A DNA stretch of 28,624 nucleotides from Spirochaetales bacterium UBA4629 (lineage in GTDB: Bacteria; Spirochaetota; Spirochaetia; Sphaerochaetales; Sphaerochaetaceae): positions 1 to 28,624 of the forward strand of contig DHMZ01000090.1 of the NCBI GenBank assembly GCA_002406055.1. The letters run 5' to 3'. The translations under genes were made by a program, and so were the position numbers. Shown in pieces: positions 15,633 to 24,404 of the stretch (position 1 is the first letter of the stretch; each line of letters starts with the position of its first letter). The notes under the pieces are model-generated. The model ran no database searches. It saw only the letters and a list, made by a program, of their open reading frames with translations, and was not told where the DNA came from.

Positions 15633-17884
15633 TCGTTTTCCTTGTTTTCCTTCTTTTCGTTCTTATGGAATCTATCCTTCTTGAAACCTCTATGCTCTCT
15701 CTTTCTATCGTTTTTCTTACTATCGTCTTTTTTGCTTTCACCATCAGTTGTCTCTTTTGGAGTCTCCTCCTCGCTTTCGCTATTTGGCTGAGCATCGATA
15801 TAAGAGAGGTTTAATCTGCCCATTCTATCAATTTCAGTAAGCTTAACATCAACTTCCTGTCCAACAGAAAGAACATCAGAGACATTCTTAACTCTGCTTC
15901 TGCTTAGCTTAGAGATATGGCATAGACCTTCTTTTCCTGGAAGAATTTCAATGAATGCGCCAAAGTCAACAATTCTCTTAACTACACCATGGTAAATCTT
16001 TCCTTCTTCTGGTTCTTCGATGATAGAGAGAACAAGGCGCTTAGCTTCCTGAGCACATGCATTATTCTTACCATAAATCATTACGTTTCCATCATCATCA
16101 ATGTTAATCTCTGCACCACTCTGCTCAGCAACAGAACGAATAGTCTTTCCACCTGTACCAATGACAGCACCAATCTTATCTTCAGGAACCTTAACAGAAA
16201 GGATCTTTGGAGCAAGTTCACTTACTTCACTTCTTGGACCAGGAAGAGTATCTGCCATGATAGAAAGAATATGCATTCTCCCTTCTTTAGCCTGGTTAAG
16301 AGCCTTTCTCATGATTTCAGGTGTAACACCTGCAATCTTAATATCCATCTGGAAAGCTGTAATACCATCCTTAGTACCTGCTACCTTGAAGTCCATGTCA
16401 CCTAAGTGATCTTCTTCACCAAGAATATCAGAAAGTATTACATACTTAGAGTAATCAGCACCTTCTGTGATAAGACCCATAGCAATACCTGCAACAGGCT
16501 TACTAATAGGAACACCTGCATCCATTAATGATAGACAACCGCCACAAACACTAGCCATTGATGATGAACCATTAGATTCCATGATTTCAGAAACAACTCT
16601 AACTGTGTATGGGAAGACATCCTTCTTAGGTACAACAGCTTCAAGAGCACGCTGAGCAAGGTGTCCATGTCCGATCTCTCTTCTTCCTGTTGTTAAACGT
16701 CCACATTCACCAACAGAATATGGAGGGAAGTTATAATGAAGCATAAAGTTAGAATATGTCTTTTCTCCATCAATATTATCGAAGAGCTGCTCATCATTAA
16801 CTGTACCAAGAGTAGTTACAGCAAGAGACTGTGTCTCACCTCTTGTAAATAAAGCAGAACCATGTGTACAAGGAAGAACAGAAACTTCACATGTAATTGG
16901 TCTAATTTCTGTTACCTTTCTACCATCTGTTCTGACGCCATCATTAAGAATTGAAGAACGAAGAATTTCATATTCCATATCCTCAAACATCTTATCTGTC
17001 TGAGCCATTCTTCCATCTTCTTCATCAATTAAAGATGCAAACTTTTCTTTAACTTGAGCATGAACTGCACTAAGAGCATTACCTCTATTCATCTTACCCT
17101 TAACAAAAGAAGCTTCCTTTTCTAGTGGATAAGCATACTCTTTCATCTCGTTCATCCAAGATGTATCTTCTTCTTTAATTTCCATGAGAGGAAGCTTTTC
17201 TTTTCCACAAAGCTCTCTCATCTTTACTTGAGCTTCACAAATCTGGCTAATAACAGGCTGAGCACAGCTGATAGCCTGTAGCATATCATCTTCGCTTACT
17301 TCGTGAGCTCCACCTTCAACCATTGTAATACCATCATGTGTACCAGCAACAACTATATCTAGCGCAGCCTGGCCAAGTTGCTGGAATGTTGGGTTAATAA
17401 CAAATTCAGATCCAATCTTTGCAACTCTTACAGCAGCAATAGGACCATAGAATGGAATATCTGAAATAGTTACAGCACAAGAAGCAGCGTTAATAGCAAC
17501 AACATCTGGTGTATGAACCATATCAGAAGAAACAACTGTTGGAACAATCTGAATTTCTCTACCAAAAGCCTTATCAAAGAGAGGGCGCATTGGTCTGTCG
17601 ATAAGTCTTGAAACAAGAATCTCTTTATCTTTTGGTTTTGATTCTCTCTTTAAGAATCCTCCAGGAATCTTTCCAGCAGCATAGTACTTTTCATTGTACT
17701 CAACAGATACTGGTACGTAGTCAATTGGTTCACTTGGAGCTTCACCACAACAAACAGTTGCAATAACAACTGAACCAGCGTAACGAGCAAATACACATCC
17801 ATTTGCCTGCTTGCCAATTTTTCCACTTTCAAACTCTAAGTCAATACCACCTACGTTTACTTTTACTGTTGTTAAATTTGACAT
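15629..17884 (-). CDS. pnp: polyribonucleotide nucleotidyltransferase (PNPase)
   Basis: PNPase degrades RNA 3' to 5' by phosphorolysis. The 751-residue product has the full domain series: a first RNase PH domain, the helical linker, and a second RNase PH domain containing GTKDGITAFQMDIKIAG with the catalytic Asp pair. A KH domain follows (VPEDKIGAVIGTGGKTIRS), then an S1 domain (GVVKRIVDFGAFIEILPGKEGLCHIS). The last roughly 50 residues are a low-complexity tail of Glu, Lys, Asn and Arg, longer than in E. coli. AGAAGG lies seven bases before the ATG. It is separated from rpsO by 79 bases containing a 10-bp hairpin, an arrangement reminiscent of the E. coli rpsO-pnp junction where PNPase regulates itself. 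Confidence 0.98.
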   Translation of the reverse strand: MSNLTTVKVNVGGIDLEFESGKIGKQANGCVFARYAGSVVIATVCCGEAPSEPIDYVPVSVEYNEKYYAAGKIPGGFLKRESKPKDKEILVSRLIDRPMRPLFDKAFGREIQIVPTVVSSDMVHTPDVVAINAASCAVTISDIPFYGPIAAVRVAKIGSEFVINPTFQQLGQAALDIVVAGTHDGITMVEGGAHEVSEDDMLQAISCAQPVISQICEAQVKMRELCGKEKLPLMEIKEEDTSWMNEMKEYAYPLEKEASFVKGKMNRGNALSAVHAQVKEKFASLIDEEDGRMAQTDKMFEDMEYEILRSSILNDGVRTDGRKVTEIRPITCEVSVLPCTHGSALFTRGETQSLAVTTLGTVNDEQLFDNIDGEKTYSNFMLHYNFPPYSVGECGRLTTGRREIGHGHLAQRALEAVVPKKDVFPYTVRVVSEIMESNGSSSMASVCGGCLSLMDAGVPISKPVAGIAMGLITEGADYSKYVILSDILGEEDHLGDMDFKVAGTKDGITAFQMDIKIAGVTPEIMRKALNQAKEGRMHILSIMADTLPGPRSEVSELAPKILSVKVPEDKIGAVIGTGGKTIRSVAEQSGAEINIDDDGNVMIYGKNNACAQEAKRLVLSIIEEPEEGKIYHGVVKRIVDFGAFIEILPGKEGLCHISKLSRSRVKNVSDVLSVGQEVDVKLTEIDRMGRLNLSYIDAQPNSESEEETPKETTDGESKKDDSKKNDRKREHRGFKKDRFHKNEKKENKENE

Positions 17885-17929
17885 TAATAAACCTTCTTTC
17901 TTTCTTTTTTTGTTCTTTTATAGACATTT

Positions 17930-17955
17930 TAAGCCAGAGGTTAAACTCTGGCTTA
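17930..17955 (-). other. intercistronic hairpin between rpsO and pnp
   Basis: TAAGCCAGAG (17930-17939) and CTCTGGCTTA (17946-17955) form a perfect 10-bp stem with a 6-base loop, 8 bases after the rpsO stop. On the minus strand it is followed by AAATG, with no U-tract, so it is better read as a processing or stability element than a strong terminator. Its position matches the rpsO-pnp intergenic structures of E. coli. Confidence 0.6.
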
Positions 17956-17963
17956 TTATAATT

Positions 17964-18230
17964 TTATTTTCTGATTCCGAGTTCAGCGATTAATGATCTG
18001 TACTCATCAATATCTCTATTCTTAATGTATGCAAGAAGTCTTCTTCTCTGACCAACAAGCATTAATAGACCTCGTCTAGAAGCATGATCTTTAGGGTTAG
18101 CCTTAAAGTGATTCTGTAAGTCGTTAATTCTTGCTGTTAAGAGAGCAACCTGAACCTTTGCATCTCCTGTGTTTGCTGTGTTTCCACCGAACTTCTCGAT
18201 GATCTGCTTTTTTGTTTCACTTGATACCAT
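17964..18230 (-). CDS. rpsO: 30S ribosomal protein S15
   Basis: S15 binds the central domain of 16S rRNA early in 30S assembly. The 88-residue length is exact for the family. Recognisable segments are GNTANTGDAKVQVALLTARI, the H-F-K-x-N-P-K-D-H-A-S-R-R-G-L core at the rRNA contact, and QRRRLLAYIK. GGAG lies seven bases before the ATG. The start overlaps the 3' end of ribF by 14 bases. It sits directly upstream of pnp, as in many bacteria. Confidence 0.98.
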   Translation of the reverse strand: MVSSETKKQIIEKFGGNTANTGDAKVQVALLTARINDLQNHFKANPKDHASRRGLLMLVGQRRRLLAYIKNRDIDEYRSLIAELGIRK

Positions 18231-19056
18231 TTTTCTTCTCCAAAAAATAGATTGAATCTAATTGCTTCAACTTTCCCACGTCGTCTACTTTTTCCATCAG
18301 TCCTTTCTTATCAATTACAACTTTAGAATCACCTATCATGCAATCAACAACAATTAAAGAACCATCTTTAAAAGCTAACTTCGTTCCATAAACTCCCGGT
18401 GGCGGCAGAAGTTGTTGGATGGAAGATTTTAGCATAACCAAGCCTACAGAATTTAGTTCAAATGGTTTATCCATTATATCTACTCTATAATCTCGGCCGA
18501 TGAGTGAAGAAATACATTCAACCTCACCTTTTTCTATCACCCTTCTTACAAGAGTTGACGAGATCTTTTCTCCACCCTCAGTAAGAATTGATTTTTTGAT
18601 AACTACCTCCACCCTCTTTCCATATTGAAGGAATAAAGAATCGAGGTCTTTTGCACCCTGAGCTGAAGAAGGATGACCAAAACGAAAATCCTCACCAACT
18701 ACAAGAGCAACTGGGTCAAAGGAACGCAAAAGCATTTCTATAAACCCACACCCTGAAATTCTACTGAAATTAGTAGAAAAGTCAATTACTACAAAAGAAT
18801 TAATGCCATTCTTTTCTGCCATTTCTTTTCTTAAACGCAACGTATCGACATTTTTAGGCTTATCTGTTTTAGGATTATGATCAAAAGTAATTAGAACGAG
18901 GATTGCATCTGGGTATTTTTCCTTTTCCTTTATCATTCCTTCAACAAGGCTTTGGTGTCCTAAATGAAAGCCATCGAAGACACCAATAGTAATAATTGCC
19001 TTTTTATCTTTGAGCTCTCCGCTTTTTAATAGATCTTCAAAATTGTACTCTTTCAT
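18217..19056 (-). CDS. ribF: RibF: FAD synthetase with a degenerate riboflavin-kinase domain
   Basis: RibF normally phosphorylates riboflavin to FMN and adenylates FMN to FAD. The N-terminal adenylyltransferase half is intact: GVFDGFHLGH (25-34), FDHNP (58-62), GEDFRFGH (121-128) and ISSTLVRR (165-172). The C-terminal half keeps parts of the kinase fold, with LIGRDYRV near 185 and LPPPGVYG at 217-224. Between them I cannot find the G-x-P-T-A-N signature that binds ATP and magnesium; the stretch reads ELNSVGLVMLKSSIQQ. The 279-residue length is about 30 short of typical. The likely reading is FAD synthetase only, with kinase activity reduced or lost. The start follows the truB stop by one base and the 3' end overlaps rpsO. 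Confidence 0.9.
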   Translation of the reverse strand: MKEYNFEDLLKSGELKDKKAIITIGVFDGFHLGHQSLVEGMIKEKEKYPDAILVLITFDHNPKTDKPKNVDTLRLRKEMAEKNGINSFVVIDFSTNFSRISGCGFIEMLLRSFDPVALVVGEDFRFGHPSSAQGAKDLDSLFLQYGKRVEVVIKKSILTEGGEKISSTLVRRVIEKGEVECISSLIGRDYRVDIMDKPFELNSVGLVMLKSSIQQLLPPPGVYGTKLAFKDGSLIVVDCMIGDSKVVIDKKGLMEKVDDVGKLKQLDSIYFLEKKNGIK

Positions 19057-19057
19057 T

Positions 19058-19894
19058 TTAAACTCGCGTAAGGACCTTTACTTTATCTAAAACCTCTATA
19101 TAACCATACAACTCGTTATCCATGTATAGGTAGCCAAATTGAGTTGGTTTATCATCTTCTTTTATAAGGTTTTCTCTTCTAATAAATCCATTATCTATCT
19201 CTTTTTTATACTTTGACGAGACGCGGTAAGTACCAAAAAGACCCGTTTTATCTAAAAGCTCACGGTTAGATAGACCAACATCACTAAGTTTAAACGGCCC
19301 AACTTGTGTACGTCTTAAATTAACAAGATGGCCACATGTATTTAAGCGATAAGAAATATCACGAGCAAGAGAACGTATATATGTTCCTTTAGAAACAGAG
19401 CAATCAATAATTGCTTTATTGTCACTATAAGAAACAAGATTTATATCATATATCTCAATATCTCGCTCAGGAAGATCCACTTCATGGTTCTTTCTTGCTT
19501 CTATATATGCCCTCTCGCCATTAACATGGATGGCAGAATATAAAGGTGGGACTTGCTTTTGTTTACCTATAAAGGAAGGAAGAACTGACTTAATCTCTTC
19601 ATAAGTAGGAATTGTCGTTGATTTTTTTACAACAATACCTTCTCTGTCTAAAGTATCTGTTTCACTACCAAAGAGAAGCTCAGCTCTATAGCTCTTATCA
19701 AACGACGAAAAGATAGGGTTGAGCTTGGTAGCTCCCCCTATCATACAAATCATCAAACCAGATGCAAACTTATCTAATGTCCCAGCATGCCCAACCTTTT
19801 CGCCTCTGTGCTCTCTTTTAAACTTTCCAAGAGACGAAAAAGAAGTTATGTTTTCATCTTTATCAAAAAGAAATATTGAGAAATTAGAACTCAT
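19058..19894 (-). CDS. truB: tRNA pseudouridine-55 synthase
   Basis: TruB makes pseudouridine at position 55 in the T-arm of nearly all tRNAs. The 278-residue product has GHAGTLDKFASGLM at 35-48 with Asp41 as the catalytic residue, then the PPLYSAIHVNGERAYIEAR motif and the CSVSKGTYIRSLARDI motif. The C-terminal region after about 210 is short and divergent, without a clear PUA domain. The start lies one base after rbfA, with a weak ribosome-binding site, and ribF follows after one base, so the three genes are tightly coupled. Confidence 0.96.
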   Translation of the reverse strand: MSSNFSIFLFDKDENITSFSSLGKFKREHRGEKVGHAGTLDKFASGLMICMIGGATKLNPIFSSFDKSYRAELLFGSETDTLDREGIVVKKSTTIPTYEEIKSVLPSFIGKQKQVPPLYSAIHVNGERAYIEARKNHEVDLPERDIEIYDINLVSYSDNKAIIDCSVSKGTYIRSLARDISYRLNTCGHLVNLRRTQVGPFKLSDVGLSNRELLDKTGLFGTYRVSSKYKKEIDNGFIRRENLIKEDDKPTQFGYLYMDNELYGYIEVLDKVKVLTRV

Positions 19895-19895
19895 C

Positions 19896-20246
19896 TTACT
19901 TATTATTTACTTCGTCAATTAATCTATTTAGCTTATCGCCTTCAATATAAGAATCGTCTTTAACAAATGTTAAAACAGGTGTTTTCTTTGTTTTCAATAC
20001 CTTTGCTAAGCGCGATTGAATATAACCAGAAGCTTGATTAAGAGCCAAGACAGATTTATCCAAAACAGAGTTATCTGCAATGTACGAAACATGTATCTTC
20101 GCCTGACTATTATCTGGTGAAAGATCAACTCTAGTTATTGAAACGAGCGTAGATAGATTATGATTTTTAATATCTCCTAAGACTATGAGAGAAGAAATAG
20201 TTTCCATAATTCTGCTCTCAAGTCTTTCCTGTGAAAACTCACTCAT
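19896..20246 (-). CDS. rbfA: ribosome-binding factor A
   Basis: RbfA binds the immature 30S subunit and helps the 5' end of 16S rRNA mature, notably at low temperature. The 116-residue protein fits the family: a helical N-terminus (RLESRIMETISSLI), strands with ITRVDLSPDNSQAKIHVSYI, a helix with ALNQASGYIQSRLAKVLKTKKTP, and a final LTFVKDDSYIEGDKLNRLI. It sits between infB and truB, the standard bacterial order. The ATG overlaps the infB stop region by 8 bases. Confidence 0.95.
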   Translation of the reverse strand: MSEFSQERLESRIMETISSLIVLGDIKNHNLSTLVSITRVDLSPDNSQAKIHVSYIADNSVLDKSVLALNQASGYIQSRLAKVLKTKKTPVLTFVKDDSYIEGDKLNRLIDEVNNK

Positions 20247-22830
20247 TAAACTCTAGTGTCCTCTTAACTTCTTCTGTCTCAACGATTTCTAGAATATCGC
20301 CAACCTGGAGATCTTGCCAATTCTCAAGTCCAATACCGCACTCGAAACCTTCAAGTACCTCTTTAGCATCATCCTTAAATCTCTTGAGAGAAGAAATCTT
20401 TATCATATCCTTATTAAGCTGTATAGAGTCTCTGATTACTCTTACTAGGCTATTCCTTTTAACCTTTCCTTCGATAACCATACAACCAGCAATAAGACCG
20501 ACCTTTGGAACCTTGAAGGTATTTCTAACTTCAGCCTTACCAATATCAACTTCTCTAGTAACAGGACTTAGCATACCTTCCATTGCAGCTTTAATATCAT
20601 CTACAACATCATAAATAATATTGTATTTCTTGATCTCAACCTTCTCTTCATTAGCTAATGCCTGTGCTCTAGGTGTTGGTCTTACGTTGAAACCAATAAC
20701 AATAGCAGATGAAGCAGAAGCAAGGTTAATATCACTTTCAATAATAGCACCAGCAGATGCTCTTATGACATTAAGTTTAATTTCAGGTGTACTTAGCTTT
20801 TCAAGTACTCCAGTTAATGCTTCAACAGAACCCTGAACATCGCCCTTAATAACAACATTGAAGTCAGTAATTGTTCCTTCCTTAACCTTCTCGTTAAAGT
20901 TCTCAAGAGTTACCTTGTTCTTGTTGCTATTTTCACCAAGTCTTTCAAGTTCCTGTCTCTTTATAGCAATGCTACGAGCTGTCTTTTCGTCTTCAGTTAC
21001 CTGGAACGGATCACCAGCAGAAGGAATATTACTTAATCCTATTATTTCAACAGGAGTTGAAGGACCAGCTTCCTGAATCTTTTTACCTGTATCATCGAAC
21101 ATTGCTCTAACACGACCAGAATATATACCGGCAACAAAGTAGTCACCTTGATGCAAAGTACCCTTCTGGACAATTACAGTTGCAACTGTTCCTCTGCCCT
21201 GGTCAATCTTAGATTCAAGAACCTTACCAGATGCTCTACACTTAGGATTAGCTTTAAGCTCTAATACTTCAGCCTGTAAGAGAATAGTATCAAGCAAATC
21301 TTCAATACCAATCTTCTTAAGAGCAGAAATCTCACAATAGAGAGTCTGACCACCCCAATCTTCAGGCATTAAGCCTAAGTCTGAAAGCTGTTGCTTAACT
21401 CTATCTGGATTTGCTTCAGGTAAATCACACTTATTTATTGCAACAATGATTGGAACTTTTGCAGCCTTAGCATGGTCAATTGCTTCCTTTGTCTGAGGCA
21501 TAACACCATCGTTAGCAGCAACAACAAGAACAACAATATCTGTTACCTGAGCTCCACGAGCTCTCATCATTGAAAATGCAGCGTGACCCGGAGTATCTAA
21601 GAAGACAATATCACCCTTACCAGGAACATTGACTTTATAAGCACCGATGTGCTGTGTAATACCACCAAACTCGCCTGCAACAATATTTGTACTTCTAATT
21701 GCATCCAAGAGCTTTGTCTTACCATGGTCAACGTGTCCCATAATAGTGACAATTGGTGGACGTGGAACTAAATCTTCTTCCTTATCCTCTTCTGTCTCAA
21801 TAACAGTTTCATCGTAGAGAGAAACAAGATGTACTTCACAGCCATACTCAGAAGCAATAATCTCGGCTGTCTCATGGTCAATTTGTTGGTTGATAGTAAC
21901 CATCATGCCCATTTTGAAGAGCTTTGAGATGATATCAGAAGCCTTTAGATTCATCTTCTTAGCTAAATCTGCAACTGTGATATTCTCCATGATGTCGATA
22001 CTCTGAGGTACAGCAGCCTTCTTTTCTAATGCCTTCTTCTTTTTCTCTAAAGCAAAGTCGACCTCTTCGTCTCTATCCCACTTATTATCCTTATCCTTCT
22101 TTTTGCTAGAAGAGATATTGGCCTTTCTATTGCCATTCTTCTGGTTTAATTCTAATGGAGATGCTTGGCTGTTAACCTGAGGTCTTCCTGTTGGAGAAAA
22201 TCTATTAGGATTAAATGGCCTCTGATTGTTTGAGCCTTGACGATTAAAGCCTGGCTTATTTTGATCAGGAGAATAAGAACGTGGTCCATTAGAGTTTTGT
22301 CTAAACTGGCCATTGCCCTCTCTTTTATTAAATGGTCTGTCACCATTTTTGTTAAAACCATTACGCTGACCAAAAGGCTGCTTGCCCATCTGGCGTCCAC
22401 CAACAATACCCTGAACTCTAGGTCTATTAGATTCAACCTTTGCAGGTTCTGGTGGAGTTTGAGGAGCATGAATAATAACTGGTCCATTATGAATTGTAGA
22501 CTGAATACGAGTATTACTAATATGACTCGTGTTATTGTTCATAAAACTCTTTCCGTCAATGACCTGTTCCTTAATAGGAGCCTTAGCATTTTCTTTCTTT
22601 GCTTCACTCTTTACAGGAGCTTCCTTTTCTTTTTTACTCTCTTCTGGAGCATGGTTCTCTTTAACCTTTAAAACAGGCTTAACAGTAGCTTTAGGAGCTT
22701 TAAGTTTAACAACAACTTTCTTCTTTTCAGGTACTTCTTCAGCTTTAACACTCTTCTCCACAGTCTCTTTCGGCTGAGGAGCTACCTTTTTAATAATGTT
22801 AACCTTAACTTTATTCTTTTCTTCCAACAT
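20239..22830 (-). CDS. infB: translation initiation factor IF-2
   Basis: IF-2 is the GTPase that delivers initiator fMet-tRNA and joins the ribosomal subunits. The 863-residue product begins with about 270 residues of low-complexity sequence. This is first Lys/Glu/Ala/Val-rich, then rich in Asn, Arg, Gly, Pro and Gln with repeated F-N/R-x motifs. It is followed by an IF2-N domain at about 280-335 (ITVADLAKKMNLKASDIISK). The G domain has GHVDHGKT (365-372), DTPGH (412-416), NKCD (466-469) and a SALK-type G5. Domains II to IV follow to the C-terminus. AAAGG lies five bases before the ATG. The gap to nusA is 14 bases. Confidence 0.98.
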   Translation of the reverse strand: MLEEKNKVKVNIIKKVAPQPKETVEKSVKAEEVPEKKKVVVKLKAPKATVKPVLKVKENHAPEESKKEKEAPVKSEAKKENAKAPIKEQVIDGKSFMNNNTSHISNTRIQSTIHNGPVIIHAPQTPPEPAKVESNRPRVQGIVGGRQMGKQPFGQRNGFNKNGDRPFNKREGNGQFRQNSNGPRSYSPDQNKPGFNRQGSNNQRPFNPNRFSPTGRPQVNSQASPLELNQKNGNRKANISSSKKKDKDNKWDRDEEVDFALEKKKKALEKKAAVPQSIDIMENITVADLAKKMNLKASDIISKLFKMGMMVTINQQIDHETAEIIASEYGCEVHLVSLYDETVIETEEDKEEDLVPRPPIVTIMGHVDHGKTKLLDAIRSTNIVAGEFGGITQHIGAYKVNVPGKGDIVFLDTPGHAAFSMMRARGAQVTDIVVLVVAANDGVMPQTKEAIDHAKAAKVPIIVAINKCDLPEANPDRVKQQLSDLGLMPEDWGGQTLYCEISALKKIGIEDLLDTILLQAEVLELKANPKCRASGKVLESKIDQGRGTVATVIVQKGTLHQGDYFVAGIYSGRVRAMFDDTGKKIQEAGPSTPVEIIGLSNIPSAGDPFQVTEDEKTARSIAIKRQELERLGENSNKNKVTLENFNEKVKEGTITDFNVVIKGDVQGSVEALTGVLEKLSTPEIKLNVIRASAGAIIESDINLASASSAIVIGFNVRPTPRAQALANEEKVEIKKYNIIYDVVDDIKAAMEGMLSPVTREVDIGKAEVRNTFKVPKVGLIAGCMVIEGKVKRNSLVRVIRDSIQLNKDMIKISSLKRFKDDAKEVLEGFECGIGLENWQDLQVGDILEIVETEEVKRTLEFNE

Positions 22831-22844
22831 ATATACCTTTAGTA

Positions 22845-24404
22845 TTACTCAAATTCGAATTCTGCTCCACAGTTTGGACAAACTGTTACACCAGATGGAA
22901 CCATTTTATGGCAAATAGGACATTCAAAAGAATCCTCTTCTTCATCTGTAACAATTTCAACACTACCACGAACAGTATCTATATCGCTCTGACTAAGACC
23001 ACGTTCAAGTAGCTCTTCGTTACTATATTCAAAGAATTCTTCAATAGCCCAAATATCAATATCATGAAGCTTCTTAACAAGTTCATCGCTAAGTCCAATA
23101 TCTGTAATTGGAGTTTCATCTTCGTTGATACCAAGCTTTTCATTGCTAATAGGCTCTTCCTTCTTCTCTTCCTTTACTGGTTCTTCCTGAGTAGATGCTA
23201 CTTCAGCATTCTCAGTTTTTTCATTTTCTTCATCATTCTTAAAGAGAGAACCAACATTTTCATGGATAAGAAGCGTAGACTCCATTTCGTTAAACTGAGT
23301 CTTAGTCTTAACATCAATAAGCCAGTCGCAAAGGGCCTTTGCAAGCTTAACGTTTACACCATTTTGACCAATAGCAATACCCTGTTGTGAATCATCAACG
23401 ATAGCAATAGCGTACTTAGTCTGTGGGTCTACTTCAATTACTCTCTGAACCTGAGCAGGAATAAGTGCATTAGCAATAAAGACGATAGGATCTGTATTAT
23501 ATCTAACAACATCAATCTTTTCACCTTCAAGTTCACTCATAATCTGCTGAATCTTCTGTCCAGCCTTACCTACTGCTGTTCCTACTGGATCAACATCGGC
23601 CTTCTTAGTATCGACAGCAATCTTTGTTCTAATACCTGGCTGACGAGCAATTGCCTTAATAACAAGGTTACCGTTGTCGATATCTTCTCTGAATGTGTTT
23701 TCAAGAAGGGCCTTAACAAACTCTTTTGAAGAACGAGAGAGGTAAATCTTAACACCCTTTTTCTTTTTCTTAGCCTTTCCAGTCTTAGGATCACGAACAA
23801 TCTCATCGTCACCCTTATCTACTTTCTCAACAAAGAAACGGAGGTTATCGCCTAAATCATAGGTCTCACGTGGAGATTGTCCACGAAGAGGAAAAACAGC
23901 AAGATTTTCATCGCCAAAGCCAATATCTACAAACCAATCAGCACCATTCTTGCTCTTCTTTTTGAGTTCTCCCTTTACAAGTGAAAACTCCATAGATTTA
24001 GCTTTATAGTATGTCTTGTCATCTGTAAGTTCCTTACTTACAGCCTGACCACGCTGCTTAGCTGACTGAACAGCTGAATATTCAAAAGATTTAGGATCAA
24101 GAGAAATCTCTAATTCATCACCAATTTCGACATCATCGCCAGCAACTTCTCTTGCTTCATCAAGAGGAATCTCAGTTACAGCGTTAAAGTAATCTTCTTC
24201 AGCAACAACAAGCTTCTTAGCAAAGATTTCAACATAGTAGTTTTTCTTGCTATCTTCATAGAATTTGACCTCTACATTCTCTTCTGTGCCGAATTTTCTT
24301 TTGTATGCACTGCGAAGCATATCTTTAATCAAAGATGTAACTTCTTGAAATTTCATATCTCTCTCAACCATCATTGAGTTGATTTCACTTGTGAGATTTA
24401 TCAT
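22845..24404 (-). CDS. nusA: transcription factor NusA with a C-terminal zinc ribbon
   Basis: NusA binds RNA polymerase and nascent RNA to control pausing, termination and antitermination. The 519-residue product has an N-terminal polymerase-binding domain (1-130), an S1 domain (about 138-225) and two KH domains (about 250-375, with GTAVGKAGQKIQQI and GIAIGQNGVNVK). The S1 domain contains a Lys-rich insert near 205-216. An acidic linker (386-430) leads to a helix-hairpin-helix-like unit (about 432-485, starting ITDIGLSDELVKKL). The protein ends in a four-cysteine ribbon: Cys495, Cys498, Cys509 and Cys512 (CPIC and CPNC). The ATG at 24404 is fixed by GGGAGG six bases upstream. It overlaps rimP by 20 bases. 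Confidence 0.97.
   Translation of the reverse strand: MINLTSEINSMMVERDMKFQEVTSLIKDMLRSAYKRKFGTEENVEVKFYEDSKKNYYVEIFAKKLVVAEEDYFNAVTEIPLDEAREVAGDDVEIGDELEISLDPKSFEYSAVQSAKQRGQAVSKELTDDKTYYKAKSMEFSLVKGELKKKSKNGADWFVDIGFGDENLAVFPLRGQSPRETYDLGDNLRFFVEKVDKGDDEIVRDPKTGKAKKKKKGVKIYLSRSSKEFVKALLENTFREDIDNGNLVIKAIARQPGIRTKIAVDTKKADVDPVGTAVGKAGQKIQQIMSELEGEKIDVVRYNTDPIVFIANALIPAQVQRVIEVDPQTKYAIAIVDDSQQGIAIGQNGVNVKLAKALCDWLIDVKTKTQFNEMESTLLIHENVGSLFKNDEENEKTENAEVASTQEEPVKEEKKEEPISNEKLGINEDETPITDIGLSDELVKKLHDIDIWAIEEFFEYSNEELLERGLSQSDIDTVRGSVEIVTDEEEDSFECPICHKMVPSGVTVCPNCGAEFEFE

Noticed and set aside
15610..15795. 61-codon minus-strand frame in another phase across the end of pnp
   Set aside because: Lysine/arginine-rich by-product of the repetitive pnp tail; overlaps pnp completely at its 3' end and has no independent support.
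15989..16405. Plus-strand open frames opposite pnp, up to 138 codons
   Set aside because: They lie wholly inside a clearly functional pnp and give no recognisable protein; shadows of biased codon use.
22237..22671. 144-codon plus-strand frame opposite the infB N-terminal region
   Set aside because: Antisense shadow of the low-complexity, Asn/Arg/Lys-rich part of IF-2; no ribosome-binding site.
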